Shown here one piece after another: positions 1 through 6,672 of a stretch of 64,000 nt of DNA. Position 1 is the first letter of the stretch. Every line of letters starts with the position of its first letter. A model generated the notes under the pieces. The model saw only the letters and a list, made by a program, of their open reading frames with translations. It ran no database searches and had not been told where the DNA came from. The stretch is from Oscillospiraceae bacterium (lineage in GTDB: Bacteria; Bacillota; Clostridia; Oscillospirales; CAG-272): positions 334,983 to 398,982 of the forward strand of contig SVQK01000056.1 of assembly GCA_015065385.1 (NCBI GenBank), written 5' to 3'. The position numbers were made by a program, and so were the translations under genes.

Positions 1-150
1 GAAAAGCTCTGCGACCAGTATGGCTGGCGCTGCACCCTGAAGCAGTACGACGCCGACACCCGCGGCCTTGAGTGGGCCGAATGCGCAGTGGACGCTGACG
101 GCGGCATCAACTGGAACCTGACGATCCTCGCCAGCAGGAAAGAAAACTGA
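1..150 (+). CDS. Hypothetical protein, 3' end only
   Basis: An open frame runs from the first base to a TGA at 148-150 and gives 49 residues ending in ILASRKEN. Its start lies before the window. The fragment is rich in Trp, Cys and charged residues and I recognise no domain. It is followed by the first copy of a short hairpin/RBS motif and by another small gene on the same strand, so it belongs to the same gene run as the next eight small genes, which I read as part of an integrated element. Confidence 0.55.
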   Translation, partial: EKLCDQYGWRCTLKQYDADTRGLEWAECAVDADGGINWNLTILASRKEN

Positions 151-180
151 GACCGCCCGACCGGGCAGAAAGGAACCATC

Positions 181-405
181 ATGAAAAAATACTATAAGAT
201 TGCGGAGTCGCAAGGGCCGTATATCGACCGGCTGAGAGTCAGATATCCCTTCCGGATCCGCCGCACATCGGAGCCGCAGAACGAAGCCGTACTCGTCGGC
301 ATCCAGCCTCTCCTCGAAGGACAAGAGTTCCCGCTCTACCGGTTCCCGGGCGGCGTCTGCTGTGAAGATCCCTTCGGAAACGGCATCGAAATCATCGAGT
401 GGTAA
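181..405 (+). CDS. Small hypothetical protein (74 aa)
   Basis: The 74-residue protein starts MKKYYKIAESQG and is basic in its N-terminal half, with a PFRIRR stretch, and acidic at the C-terminus (GIEIIEW). No signal peptide, membrane segment or known motif is visible. The ATG at 181 follows AAAGGA after a small GC hairpin at 155-166 (4-bp stem GCCC/GGGC). That hairpin plus CAGAA-GGA arrangement recurs before other genes of this block. The gene lies 30 nt after the partial CDS and is probably co-transcribed with it. Function unknown. Confidence 0.6.
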   Translation: MKKYYKIAESQGPYIDRLRVRYPFRIRRTSEPQNEAVLVGIQPLLEGQEFPLYRFPGGVCCEDPFGNGIEIIEW

Positions 406-488
406 TCCCCCGCTCCTGAACCGTCGAGCGTATCGGCGGTATCCCACCCGGCAACGGGGAAAATACATCATTTCAAAGGAGAAAGACT

Positions 489-845
489 ATGGAAGGCGAT
501 TTCGCAAAAATGCTGAGAGATCTTGAAACTATGGCGAGAAGAATGGAGGGAGAAAACGACCCCCAAGCACGCGGTAGAGAAGATACCGTAAAACTGAACC
601 GGGGCCAGTACCGTAAGCTGTTCGGAAAAATGGCCGGAATCGAGGCCAGCAACACCAACAAGGAGCACACGGAAATCCGTCTCGGACGCCTCGTGGTATT
701 GGAAAACCTTCTCGGCCACGACAAGTTCGGAGACCTGATGGCCACGCTCGGAACGCTCTTCGAAGAGTACCTCTTCGGTCTTCCGGGCGGCGAGCCCAGC
801 GAATACCGCGTCACGGAGGATAGCTCTGAAAAAGACGACCGATAA
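489..845 (+). CDS. Hypothetical protein (118 aa), charged and helical
   Basis: The ATG at 489 is preceded by AAAGGAG at good spacing. The 118-residue product is strongly charged and looks helical (MEGDFAKMLRDLETMARR at the start, DSSEKDDR at the end), with a central hydrophobic stretch LVVLENLLGHDKFGDLMATLG. No catalytic motif or membrane segment is visible. It sits between two other small genes of the block and is followed by an AT-rich terminator-like hairpin at 893-938 that would end this first transcription unit. Function unknown; an accessory gene of the putative integrated element is the best reading. Confidence 0.6.
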   Translation: MEGDFAKMLRDLETMARRMEGENDPQARGREDTVKLNRGQYRKLFGKMAGIEASNTNKEHTEIRLGRLVVLENLLGHDKFGDLMATLGTLFEEYLFGLPGGEPSEYRVTEDSSEKDDR

Positions 846-892
846 GCCGTAAACAACATGGCCCCGTGGCAGATCGGGGACCGTTGAACCGT

Positions 893-938
893 AATAAACT
901 ACACAAGCGTGGGGTTCTAAGTTTGTGTAGTTTATTTT
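893..938 (+). terminator. AT-rich stem-loop terminator before duplicated promoter
   Basis: A perfect 14-bp inverted repeat (893-906 with 923-936) encloses a 16-nt loop, and the T-run is formed by the end of the 3' arm and the next two bases. It lies after the 489-845 gene and just before a promoter at 950-978. A weaker relative of the same stem-loop lies before the second promoter copy near 2669-2713. Confidence 0.6.
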
Positions 939-949
939 CAGGTATGGGG

Positions 950-978
950 TTGATATTCTGCAAGAGTAGAGGTAGTAT
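950..978 (+). promoter_or_regulatory. Promoter, copy 1 of duplicated cassette
   Basis: TTGATA (950-955), a 17-nt spacer, then TAGTAT (973-978). The spacer is identical base for base to that of the copy at 2727-2755, which suggests the spacer itself is under selection, for example as an operator. It would drive the 1036-2659 genes. Confidence 0.55.
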
Positions 979-1035
979 GTTGCTACCGAAAGGGAAAAAC
1001 CACGAGGCCGGACACCCCGGCAGAAGGAGAACAAC

Positions 1036-1473
1036 ATGGAACGCACCTACAACCGCGAACCCTACTACGAGCTTCGGTACCAGATTCCCACAGCGAACGG
1101 CGACCTGCGGGAAAAAGCCATCCGCTTCCACGGCAACGAGAAGAAGGCCGAGAACCTCCGCAAGTGCAAGGAATACGGCTACACGGTAGTCAGCTGCGAC
1201 AAGCTCTACCCCTTCAGCATGCTCCGCAACGGCCACAACATTGAACTGGCCTACAACAACCAGCACATCATCTGCCACGAGATGGAGATGGGCGAGCGGC
1301 CTTGGAACGACGAGGCCTTTGATGCCCTTGAGGACATCAGCGAGGTCTACGGACACGCGATTGGCAACGCGATCTACTGGTGCAACGGCAAAGAGTACGC
1401 GAAGCTCCGCGACTGGAGCGAATGGGCCGAGTGCCACAGAGCCGAGGCGAACGCCCTCGCAAGGAACGCCTGA
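1036..1473 (+). CDS. Hypothetical protein (145 aa)
   Basis: The ATG at 1036 follows GCCGG/CCGGC hairpin 1007-1021 and AGAAGGAG. The soluble 145-residue protein (MERTYNREPYYELRYQIP) has several Trp and Cys residues and no signal peptide or membrane segment. Its WSEWAECHRAEANALARN tail and FGxN-type charged blocks give no family that I recognise. It is the first gene downstream of the promoter at 950-978 and is followed after 65 nt by the next small gene with the same upstream hairpin. Function unknown. Confidence 0.6.
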   Translation: MERTYNREPYYELRYQIPTANGDLREKAIRFHGNEKKAENLRKCKEYGYTVVSCDKLYPFSMLRNGHNIELAYNNQHIICHEMEMGERPWNDEAFDALEDISEVYGHAIGNAIYWCNGKEYAKLRDWSEWAECHRAEANALARNA

Positions 1474-1538
1474 AAGGAGGGGCTAAGCCCCTCCATGGAA
1501 GATCAAAAGGCCGGGCGACCCGGCAGAAGGAGGACAGC

Positions 1539-2117
1539 ATGAAATTCGAAGCCATCAACAAGAAGTTCACCGAGGCCGTGATGGAGTGGCTGGCAAAAGG
1601 ATACCACATCAACACCGCCTCGATGGGCGGTAGCCAAGGCGAACTCGGAAGAATCGATCTCACAGACGGCACGGAAGTCATTCGGATCTTTGTAGGATCC
1701 TTCACCGAACGGGACAACGGCTTCTTAGAGGGCGTTGAACTGGTGGCCGGGCGGGTTACCAGCAAGATAGAACCCGACAGCGACAGCGACTTCTACACCA
1801 TCTGGAATCAGAATTTGGAAGTCTTCAACCGCGAGAGGTTCTACATAGTCGGCGAAAGAAGAAGCAACAAGTGGTATGGCAGTAAGGAAGAAGCACGTGC
1901 GGCGAGCGAGCTCGCACTCAAAAGGTACTGCGCGAAATTAAACTACACGAGTTGGATGCTCGGTGCCAAGGCGGGGAAGATTGTGCTCGGTAAGGTTCGC
2001 AAGCATCGGGGGTGCTCGAGGGCCAAGGCCTCCGAAATTAGAGTGGAGAAGCGTGTGTACGATAACAAGGTCCACTACATAGCACACTACGAAGACAAGA
2101 GCTTTCAGTTGGCCTGA
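1539..2117 (+). CDS. Hypothetical protein (192 aa)
   Basis: The reading frame is open well upstream, but ATG 1539 is chosen because it follows a 6-bp GCCGGG/CCCGGC hairpin (1510-1524) and AGAAGGAGG at normal spacing. The product (MKFEAINKKFTEAVMEWLAK) has a likely helical start, a central beta-rich part with TDGTEVIRIFVGSF and GVELVAGRVTSKI, and a basic C-terminal half rich in Lys and Arg. No recognised motif. It lies between other small genes of the block. The basic half could bind nucleic acid, but that is only a guess from composition. Confidence 0.6.
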   Translation: MKFEAINKKFTEAVMEWLAKGYHINTASMGGSQGELGRIDLTDGTEVIRIFVGSFTERDNGFLEGVELVAGRVTSKIEPDSDSDFYTIWNQNLEVFNRERFYIVGERRSNKWYGSKEEARAASELALKRYCAKLNYTSWMLGAKAGKIVLGKVRKHRGCSRAKASEIRVEKRVYDNKVHYIAHYEDKSFQLA

Positions 2118-2139
2118 GTCAAAGAAGGAGGTTTGAACC

Positions 2140-2442
2140 ATGAACAAAGCAGTGAAGGTTTTTCTGAAAGGGAGCCCTGAGTACCTGCGGCTCCAGCGGG
2201 CGGCGCAGATGTTTACGCGAGCCAGCCCTTTGAGCCGAATGTATTTTGTAGGGAACACTACCTACGATCTGTGTCGGAGTTGGGAGTGGACCACGATCTT
2301 GTGCGACGGTGGTTTAGGCGCGTATCAGGTCTTAACACCAACCGAACAACAAAGGATTCTCGATGCCAAAACCGAGGACGAGATTTGGGACGTAATCCAC
2401 GAGGTCCTCGCTGATCGGTATTGCCCCGATCAGATCAGATGA
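2140..2442 (+). CDS. Hypothetical protein (100 aa)
   Basis: ATG 2140 follows AAGAAGGAGG at good spacing. The 100-residue product begins MNKAVKVFLKGSPEYLRLQ and ends in an acidic helical part (TEDEIWDVIHEVLADRY). No signal peptide, membrane segment or known motif. It is 22 nt after the previous gene and 13 nt before the next, so probably one transcript. Unlike the earlier genes of the block it lacks the GC hairpin before the RBS. Function unknown. Confidence 0.55.
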   Translation: MNKAVKVFLKGSPEYLRLQRAAQMFTRASPLSRMYFVGNTTYDLCRSWEWTTILCDGGLGAYQVLTPTEQQRILDAKTEDEIWDVIHEVLADRYCPDQIR

Positions 2443-2455
2443 AAGGAGTCAGACC

Positions 2456-2659
2456 GTGAAAAGCACGAAGGCAAACTTCGAACGTGTCATGGCGATCCCG
2501 GATGAACAGAAGCGGCTCGCAAAGCTGAAATCCTTTGAATTCGAGAACACCGGATCGAACTACTGGTACAAACGCGCACGGGATGAGGTTCAGAAGATTG
2601 AAGGGACATACAAAGAGAAGATCTTCTGGCTTCATGGGACGCCCCCGGCTATGAGTTGA
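2456..2659 (+). CDS. Small hypothetical protein (67 aa), GTG start
   Basis: A GTG start at 2456 is favoured by AAAGGAG at 2442-2448; no better ATG lies in frame upstream. The 67-residue, Lys/Glu-rich product (start KSTKANFERVMAIPDEQK) resembles short phage or plasmid proteins in size but has no motif that I recognise. It closes the second group of small genes; a weak stem-loop and a new promoter copy follow before the next gene. Function unknown. Confidence 0.5.
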   Translation: MKSTKANFERVMAIPDEQKRLAKLKSFEFENTGSNYWYKRARDEVQKIEGTYKEKIFWLHGTPPAMS

Positions 2660-2726
2660 GGTTTCCCAATATACACTCCACAAGCCCATCCCCTGTATTT
2701 TGTGTAATATATGCTCCGAAAAGGGC

Positions 2727-2755
2727 TTGATATTCTGCAAGAGTAGAGGTAATAT
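2727..2755 (+). promoter_or_regulatory. Promoter, copy 2 of duplicated cassette
   Basis: TTGATA (2727-2732), 17-nt spacer, TAATAT (2750-2755). The spacer and most of the -10 match the copy at 950-978, and an imperfect stem-loop (about 2669-2713) takes the place of the upstream hairpin. It would drive the regulator-containing group 2789-4127. Confidence 0.55.
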
Positions 2756-2788
2756 GAGCGTACCAAAACGAAAACGGAGGCAAGAACA

Positions 2789-3370
2789 ATGGCAATCAAG
2801 TACAAGGAGCGCACTGAATACGCGGGTCAGGTCATCGGGACCGACGAACACATGTGGGCTGATGGGATGCTCGAAGAGTGGGCGGTGGTTTGGGACCCGG
2901 TCGAGCACGAGCGCAAGAACGTGCAGATCGGTTACTACGGCAGCGACGGTCAGAACCTCTGCGGCTGTGTCCGGTGCGAGATCGACTTCACGCCGGAGAT
3001 CGCTCAGGACATCGTCCGAACCGCCCTCGCACACGCGGAGGTCGCCTTTACGAATAAGATCGAAGCCGACAAGCGCACGGTTCGCAAGGGCGACAGGGTC
3101 CGGGTGGTTCGGGGGCGGAAGATTCCGAAGGGAACCGAGCTCACGGTCTTCTGGATCGGAGAACGCCCGGACTACATGGGCTACAATACCGAGAAGATAG
3201 CCGGGGCAAAGGACGATCAGGGAAACAAGGTCTGGATCAAGGTTGATTACCTTGAAGTTCTTACCGAGCGCCCGGAACCCACGGAGGAAGAGCGCGAGGA
3301 CTTCATTGAAGGTTACCTCAACCGGAACGTGGAGCGCACGGTCCTCAACCGGGCCAGACGCGCAGGCTGA
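2789..3370 (+). CDS. Hypothetical protein (193 aa) with RVVRGR module
   Basis: First gene after the second promoter copy. The 193-residue soluble protein has an N-terminal region with LCGCVRCEIDF (two close Cys pairs, possibly metal-binding) and a C-terminal part beginning KGDRVRVVRGRKIPKGTE, then FWIGE, GYN and DQGNKVWIKVDYLEV. The same pattern (QVRVVRGRNVPRGT, FWMGA, GYDDR, DARGYVHW) occurs in the 103-aa protein two genes downstream, so both carry one beta-rich, SH3-like-looking module. That fold is a guess from the spacing of Val, Gly and Trp. Tail RNRARRAG is basic. Function unknown. Confidence 0.6.
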   Translation: MAIKYKERTEYAGQVIGTDEHMWADGMLEEWAVVWDPVEHERKNVQIGYYGSDGQNLCGCVRCEIDFTPEIAQDIVRTALAHAEVAFTNKIEADKRTVRKGDRVRVVRGRKIPKGTELTVFWIGERPDYMGYNTEKIAGAKDDQGNKVWIKVDYLEVLTERPEPTEEEREDFIEGYLNRNVERTVLNRARRAG

Positions 3371-3390
3371 GAAAGGAGGTAGGGTAAGCA

Positions 3391-3819
3391 ATGGACGGGA
3401 CAAAGATCCGCGCCTACAGGCGCGACACGGGCCTCACACAGGCCCAGCTCGGCGCAAGGCTGGGTGTCACCGGTAACACGGTCAACAATTGGGAAGCGGG
3501 ACGGACGGAACCGTCCCGGAAGATTCGGTTAAAGCTCGCCCTGATGATCGGTAAGGCGCAGAACGCCGCCCCCAAGCCCCTCCCGGTCCCGGCGAAGGTG
3601 ACCCGGCAGGGGATAGACCGCGAGCGTGGGTCAGCGCTGAGGTTCCTCCGTACCTCCCACGGTCTGACGCGCGGTGAGTTTTCGGGAGTTATCGGGTATT
3701 CCCCGCTGATTGTGATGCGTTGGGAAGACGGAGAGTACACGATGAGCAGTTACGCAATAGAGGAGATAGAGCGTATTTTCCGGGTTTCGATAAGACGGCC
3801 CACGGAGGTGCGGTCATGA
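3391..3819 (+). CDS. Tandem XRE-type helix-turn-helix regulator
   Basis: The 142-residue protein contains two HTH units. The first (about residues 5-50) reads RAYRRDTGLTQAQLGARLGV, TGNTVNNWEAGRTEPS, a classical XRE/Cro pattern. The second (about 80-130) reads FLRTSHGLTRGEFSGVIGYS, then IVMRWEDGEYTMS. Two HTH units in one chain suggest that a monomer or dimer reads a direct or inverted DNA site. The start at 3391 follows GAAAGGAGG at close spacing. Its stop overlaps the next ATG (ATGA at 3816-3819). It is the only clear regulator of the putative element and may act on the two identical-spacer promoters, which is inference. Confidence 0.8.
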   Translation: MDGTKIRAYRRDTGLTQAQLGARLGVTGNTVNNWEAGRTEPSRKIRLKLALMIGKAQNAAPKPLPVPAKVTRQGIDRERGSALRFLRTSHGLTRGEFSGVIGYSPLIVMRWEDGEYTMSSYAIEEIERIFRVSIRRPTEVRS

Positions 3820-4127
3820 ATTTGATGGAGCTGCGGGGAAAAAGTGACGCAGAGTTGCGGCGAATAAAGTCGGAGATGATCCGACGTGAAAACTACACCG
3901 GCATGCGGCTGGTTGACGAGTTTTCTACCTATTATGGAAAGCAGGTACGGGTGGTCCGGGGCAGGAACGTCCCGCGTGGGACGACGGGTGAGTGTTTCTG
4001 GATGGGGGCAAAGACCTATTCCGGTTATGATGATCGGTGGGGAAATTTTACCAAGACCCGGATCGGGATTCGGGATGCACGCGGATACGTTCACTGGACC
4101 GCATTGGATAATGTAGAGCTCTGCTGA
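3816..4127 (+). CDS. Hypothetical protein (103 aa) with RVVRGR module
   Basis: ATG 3816 overlaps the stop of the tandem-HTH gene as ATGA, which suggests translational coupling. The protein has a short helical start (MELRGKSDAELRRIKSEMI) and then a module QVRVVRGRNVPRGT - FWMGAKTYSGYDDR - RIGIRDARGYVHW, which matches the C-terminal module of the 2789-3370 protein in order and spacing. It ends inside the 5' arm of the terminator hairpin at 4115-4147. Function unknown; an anti-repressor or partner of the HTH protein is possible from position alone. Confidence 0.6.
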   Translation: MNLMELRGKSDAELRRIKSEMIRRENYTGMRLVDEFSTYYGKQVRVVRGRNVPRGTTGECFWMGAKTYSGYDDRWGNFTKTRIGIRDARGYVHWTALDNVELC

Positions 4128-4147
4128 GGGAAGCAGAGCTCTATTTG
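4115..4147 (+). terminator. Terminator of the small-gene block
   Basis: Perfect 10-bp inverted repeat AGAGCTCTGC / GCAGAGCTCT (4115-4124 with 4133-4142), followed by ATTTG. It overlaps the last codons of the 3816-4127 gene and ends the + strand transcript just before the tRNA gene. Confidence 0.7.
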
Positions 4148-4181
4148 TCGCGTCTTCGGATGAAGATTTTAACAGAAAACA

Positions 4182-4219
4182 CACGGTCGAAACATTTGAT
4201 CCGAAATGTTTCGACCGTG
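4182..4219 (-). terminator. Terminator of tRNA-Gln
   Basis: Perfect 16-bp inverted repeat (4182-4197 with 4204-4219, 6-nt loop). On the minus strand it lies just beyond the tRNA 3' end and is followed by TGTGTTTTCTGTT, so it fits an intrinsic terminator for the tRNA. On the + strand no T-run follows. Confidence 0.7.
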
Positions 4220-4229
4220 CGCGTTAAAG

Positions 4230-4301
4230 CTGGGGTAGCCGGATTCGAACCGACGGATGAAGCAGTCAAAGTGCTTTGTCTTACCGCTTGACGATACCCC
4301 A
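4230..4301 (-). tRNA. tRNA-Gln (TTG)
   Basis: Read on the minus strand, the 72-nt sequence folds as a tRNA. It has a 7-bp acceptor stem TGGGGTA/TACCCCA, discriminator G, anticodon arm AAGCA-CTTTGAC-TGCTT with anticodon TTG, and T-loop GGTTCGAATCC. CCA is not encoded. The anticodon and the G73 discriminator both fit glutamine. The 3' end faces the block of small orphan genes at 1-4127, the usual geometry of an element integrated into the 3' half of a tRNA gene. Confidence 0.95.
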
Positions 4302-4358
4302 ATTGACCGTATTATACCACGGTTTTCCGGATTCGTCAAGCGGTTTTTTCCCGTCGTT

Positions 4359-5630
4359 TCAGTCAAACACAAAATGCGCCGGGAGTCCGTCCTTCCAGAC
4401 GACGGGCCATTCTCCCTGAATCAGGGGGAGGATCCAGCGGAGGCATTCGTCCGTGACGTTGTTGCCCTCCGGGACGATCCACTCCCGCGGGACCTCGCGC
4501 ACGGCGTTGGCGATCGCGGCGATCTCCTTCGGCAGATAGCGGCAGGCATACCCGTCCGGGAAGTTTTTGTCCTCGAACCGCTCCATGGCGATCATGGCGC
4601 CGGTCGTTCCCTCGATGGCTTTGAGGACCGCGTGCTGGCCGCACAGGGAGGCTTCGGACAGATCCTTTCTCGACGCCAAATGCGCGCCGCACCGCTGAGG
4701 CAGGTTCAGCTCAATGGAGCGGACCTTGCACCCGAAGTGCTCCTTGACGGCCATTTCGAGCGCTTTCCCCGTCCCTGCGAGGTATTTGTGGCCGAAGACG
4801 TCCGCCGCGCCCGACTGCGCCCCTTCGCCGACATAGCGGCCGTCCGCGAACTGCGCGCCCTCGGATACCGCGACCACGACGTTCGGGTGCTTTTCGAACG
4901 CCTTTTCAATATCCCCGAAGAAGGCGTCCATATCGAAGGAGACCTCCGGGAGATAGACGTAATCCGGCCCCTCGCCGTTCACCAGTTTCGGAAGAGCCGC
5001 CGCCGCCGTCAGCCAGCCCGCGTCCCGTCCCATGATCTCGACGATGGTGACGGCCTTGACCGTGTAGACCGCGCAGTCCCGCACGATCTCCGACATCTCC
5101 GTAGCGATGAACTTCGCCGCGGAACCGAAGCCGGGGGTGTGGTCCGTGCCCATGAGGTCGTTGTCGATGGTCTTCGGCACGCCCATCACGCGCATTTCGT
5201 AGTCCGTGGTTTTCAGGTACTCCGTCAGCTTGGCGACCGTGTCCATCGAGTCGTTGCCGCCGATGTAGAAGAAATACCGGATATCGTACTTTTTGAAGAG
5301 GGAGAGCAGTCTCTCGAAGAACGCGGGATCCTCGGAGGGCTTCGGGAGCTTCTTCCGGCAGGATCCGAGCGCCGAGGCGGGGGTCTGCATCAGGGGATAG
5401 AGCGCGCCTTTGCGGTCAACGGTTCCGTCCGCGAGGGTGAAGAGGGGATAGAGCTCGATCAGCCTTTCTTCGAGGAAGCCTTCGATCCCGTTCCGCATCC
5501 CGTAGAGTTTTGTGACGGTGTCGGTGTTGTTTGCGCACGCTTCGATCACCCCGGCGAGCGAGGAGTTGATGGCCGCGGTGGGACCGCCGGACTGTCCGAC
5601 GACCGCCGCGCCGATAAGCCGATTGTTCAT
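4359..5630 (-). CDS. pfp: PPi-dependent 6-phosphofructokinase
   Basis: This 423-residue PfkA-family enzyme phosphorylates fructose 6-phosphate in glycolysis. The nucleotide/PPi loop GQSGGPT is at residues 12-18, the phosphoryl-donor motif is GGNDS (124-128) and the substrate motif is PKTIDND (152-158), followed by MGRDAGW (200-206). Asp in the second-last position of GGxDS and Lys in PKTIDND are the classical marks of pyrophosphate-using enzymes; ATP-using ones have Gly at both places. The length also fits the PPi group. Start 5630 follows AAGGAGG at good spacing; the frame is open further upstream without support. A strong promoter lies at 5676-5704. The gene is single and divergent from spoIIA. 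Confidence 0.9.
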   Translation of the reverse strand: MNNRLIGAAVVGQSGGPTAAINSSLAGVIEACANNTDTVTKLYGMRNGIEGFLEERLIELYPLFTLADGTVDRKGALYPLMQTPASALGSCRKKLPKPSEDPAFFERLLSLFKKYDIRYFFYIGGNDSMDTVAKLTEYLKTTDYEMRVMGVPKTIDNDLMGTDHTPGFGSAAKFIATEMSEIVRDCAVYTVKAVTIVEIMGRDAGWLTAAAALPKLVNGEGPDYVYLPEVSFDMDAFFGDIEKAFEKHPNVVVAVSEGAQFADGRYVGEGAQSGAADVFGHKYLAGTGKALEMAVKEHFGCKVRSIELNLPQRCGAHLASRKDLSEASLCGQHAVLKAIEGTTGAMIAMERFEDKNFPDGYACRYLPKEIAAIANAVREVPREWIVPEGNNVTDECLRWILPLIQGEWPVVWKDGLPAHFVFD

Positions 5631-5675
5631 GATGATTGCACCTCCTTGATGATGGAGATAGTCGCTGTCAGGTTC

Positions 5676-5704
5676 ATCATAGCACAACCGCCGCGATCTG
5701 TCAA
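5676..5704 (-). promoter_or_regulatory. Promoter of pfp
   Basis: On the minus strand TTGACA (5704-5699), a 17-nt spacer and TATGAT (5681-5676). It is about 45 nt before the pfp start codon. Confidence 0.8.
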
Positions 5705-5829
5705 GAGACGGGCGCGGACTGTGTCGAAGACGGAGGAACGAATTTGCTCCGGTCACGCCCGATTCCGACCGATTTCGCGGGAGAGGAGGACTATAATAAA
5801 GCCGTTCGAAACAGAGGGGGAGGGTGAGC

Positions 5830-6201
5830 ATGAACGCAGAACAGCAGGACGTTATCAAAAGCATCACGTCGGGCAAGTCCCTGACGATTTATCTCGAGGG
5901 GGATATCGACCACCACAGCGCGCGCCGGATCCGGAGCCGCATCGACACCAAGGTGTTCATCCAGAGGCCGGACGAGGTGATCCTGGATCTGTCCCGGGTC
6001 TGCTTCATGGATTCCTCCGGGCTTGGGCTGATCCTCGGGCGGTACGCGAAGGCCGTGGAGCTGGGGATCTCCTTCAAGGTGGCGAATCCGAATCCGGACG
6101 TGCGCCGCATCCTCGACCTCGCCGGGACCGAGCGGCTCATCAAGATCGAAAGCGCGTATCCAGCGGGTACGAGACAGGAGACGTTATGCCGAAAGCCGTG
6201 A
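5830..6201 (+). CDS. spoIIAA: Anti-sigma F factor antagonist SpoIIAA
   Basis: The 123-residue STAS-domain protein, in dephosphorylated form, binds SpoIIAB and frees sigma F in the forespore. The signature CFMDSSGLGLILGRY contains the phosphorylatable Ser and is almost the textbook SpoIIAA sequence. ATG 5830 is preferred to an in-frame GTG two codons earlier because GGGGGAGGG ends five bases before it. The stop overlaps the start of spoIIAB by 16 nt, so the two are coupled. Upstream there is a TATAAT at 5792-5797 without a convincing sigma-A -35; in Bacillus this operon is read by sigma H, and I cannot place a sure sigma-H site here. Confidence 0.95.
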   Translation: MNAEQQDVIKSITSGKSLTIYLEGDIDHHSARRIRSRIDTKVFIQRPDEVILDLSRVCFMDSSGLGLILGRYAKAVELGISFKVANPNPDVRRILDLAGTERLIKIESAYPAGTRQETLCRKP

Positions 6202-6638
6202 CTGTCAACCGGATGCGGTGCTCCTTTCCGTCCTGCTCCGTCAACGAGGCGCTGGCCCGGTCCGTGGCGGCGTCCTTTTCCGCCCAGATGAATCCGACCT
6301 GCGAGGAGGTATCCGACATCAAGTGCGCAGTCTCGGAGGCCGTCACCAACGCCATCGTCCACGGATACCGGGACAGCATCGGGGAAATCGAGCTGATCCT
6401 GAAGCTGGAGGAGGACAGGACCTTCACCGCCGAGGTGCGCGACAAGGGGTGCGGCATCGCGGACGTGGAGGAGGCCATGCGCCCGCTCTTCACCACCGAT
6501 CCCGAGCACGAGCGGAGCGGCATGGGGTTTACGATCATCGAGAATTTTATGGATTCCCTGCGCGTGGTTTCCTCCCCCGGAAAGGGCACCCGCGTCATCA
6601 TGAAGAAGAAGCTCTCCATGCTCCCCATCCGGAAATGA
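6186..6638 (+). CDS. spoIIAB: Anti-sigma F factor / serine kinase SpoIIAB
   Basis: The 150-residue GHKL-fold protein holds sigma F inactive and phosphorylates SpoIIAA. The N box EAVTNAIVHGY, the G1 box DKGCGI and the G2 box ERSGMGFTI are all present, followed by the C-terminal strand GKGTRVIMKK. The frame is open far upstream on this strand, but that part is only the shadow of pfp. ATG 6186 lies inside the end of spoIIAA, as in other Firmicutes. It is followed 34 nt later by sigF. Confidence 0.95.
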   Translation: MPKAVTVNRMRCSFPSCSVNEALARSVAASFSAQMNPTCEEVSDIKCAVSEAVTNAIVHGYRDSIGEIELILKLEEDRTFTAEVRDKGCGIADVEEAMRPLFTTDPEHERSGMGFTIIENFMDSLRVVSSPGKGTRVIMKKKLSMLPIRK

Positions 6639-6672
6639 CGTCCTACATATTCATCCGGAAGGTGACTGAATC

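Noticed and set aside
4182..4219. Perfect 16-bp inverted repeat as recombinase or operator site
   Set aside because: Its place just behind the tRNA 3' end and the T-rich sequence on the minus strand fit a tRNA terminator better.
5784..5812. Sigma-H promoter before spoIIAA
   Set aside because: AGGAGGA and a later CGAAA can be found, but spacing and bases do not fit well enough to call it.
4257..6638. Single 793-codon frame on the + strand joining the pfp region and spoIIAB
   Set aside because: Only the part from 6186 is real (SpoIIAB); the rest is the antisense of pfp and crosses spoIIAA in another frame.
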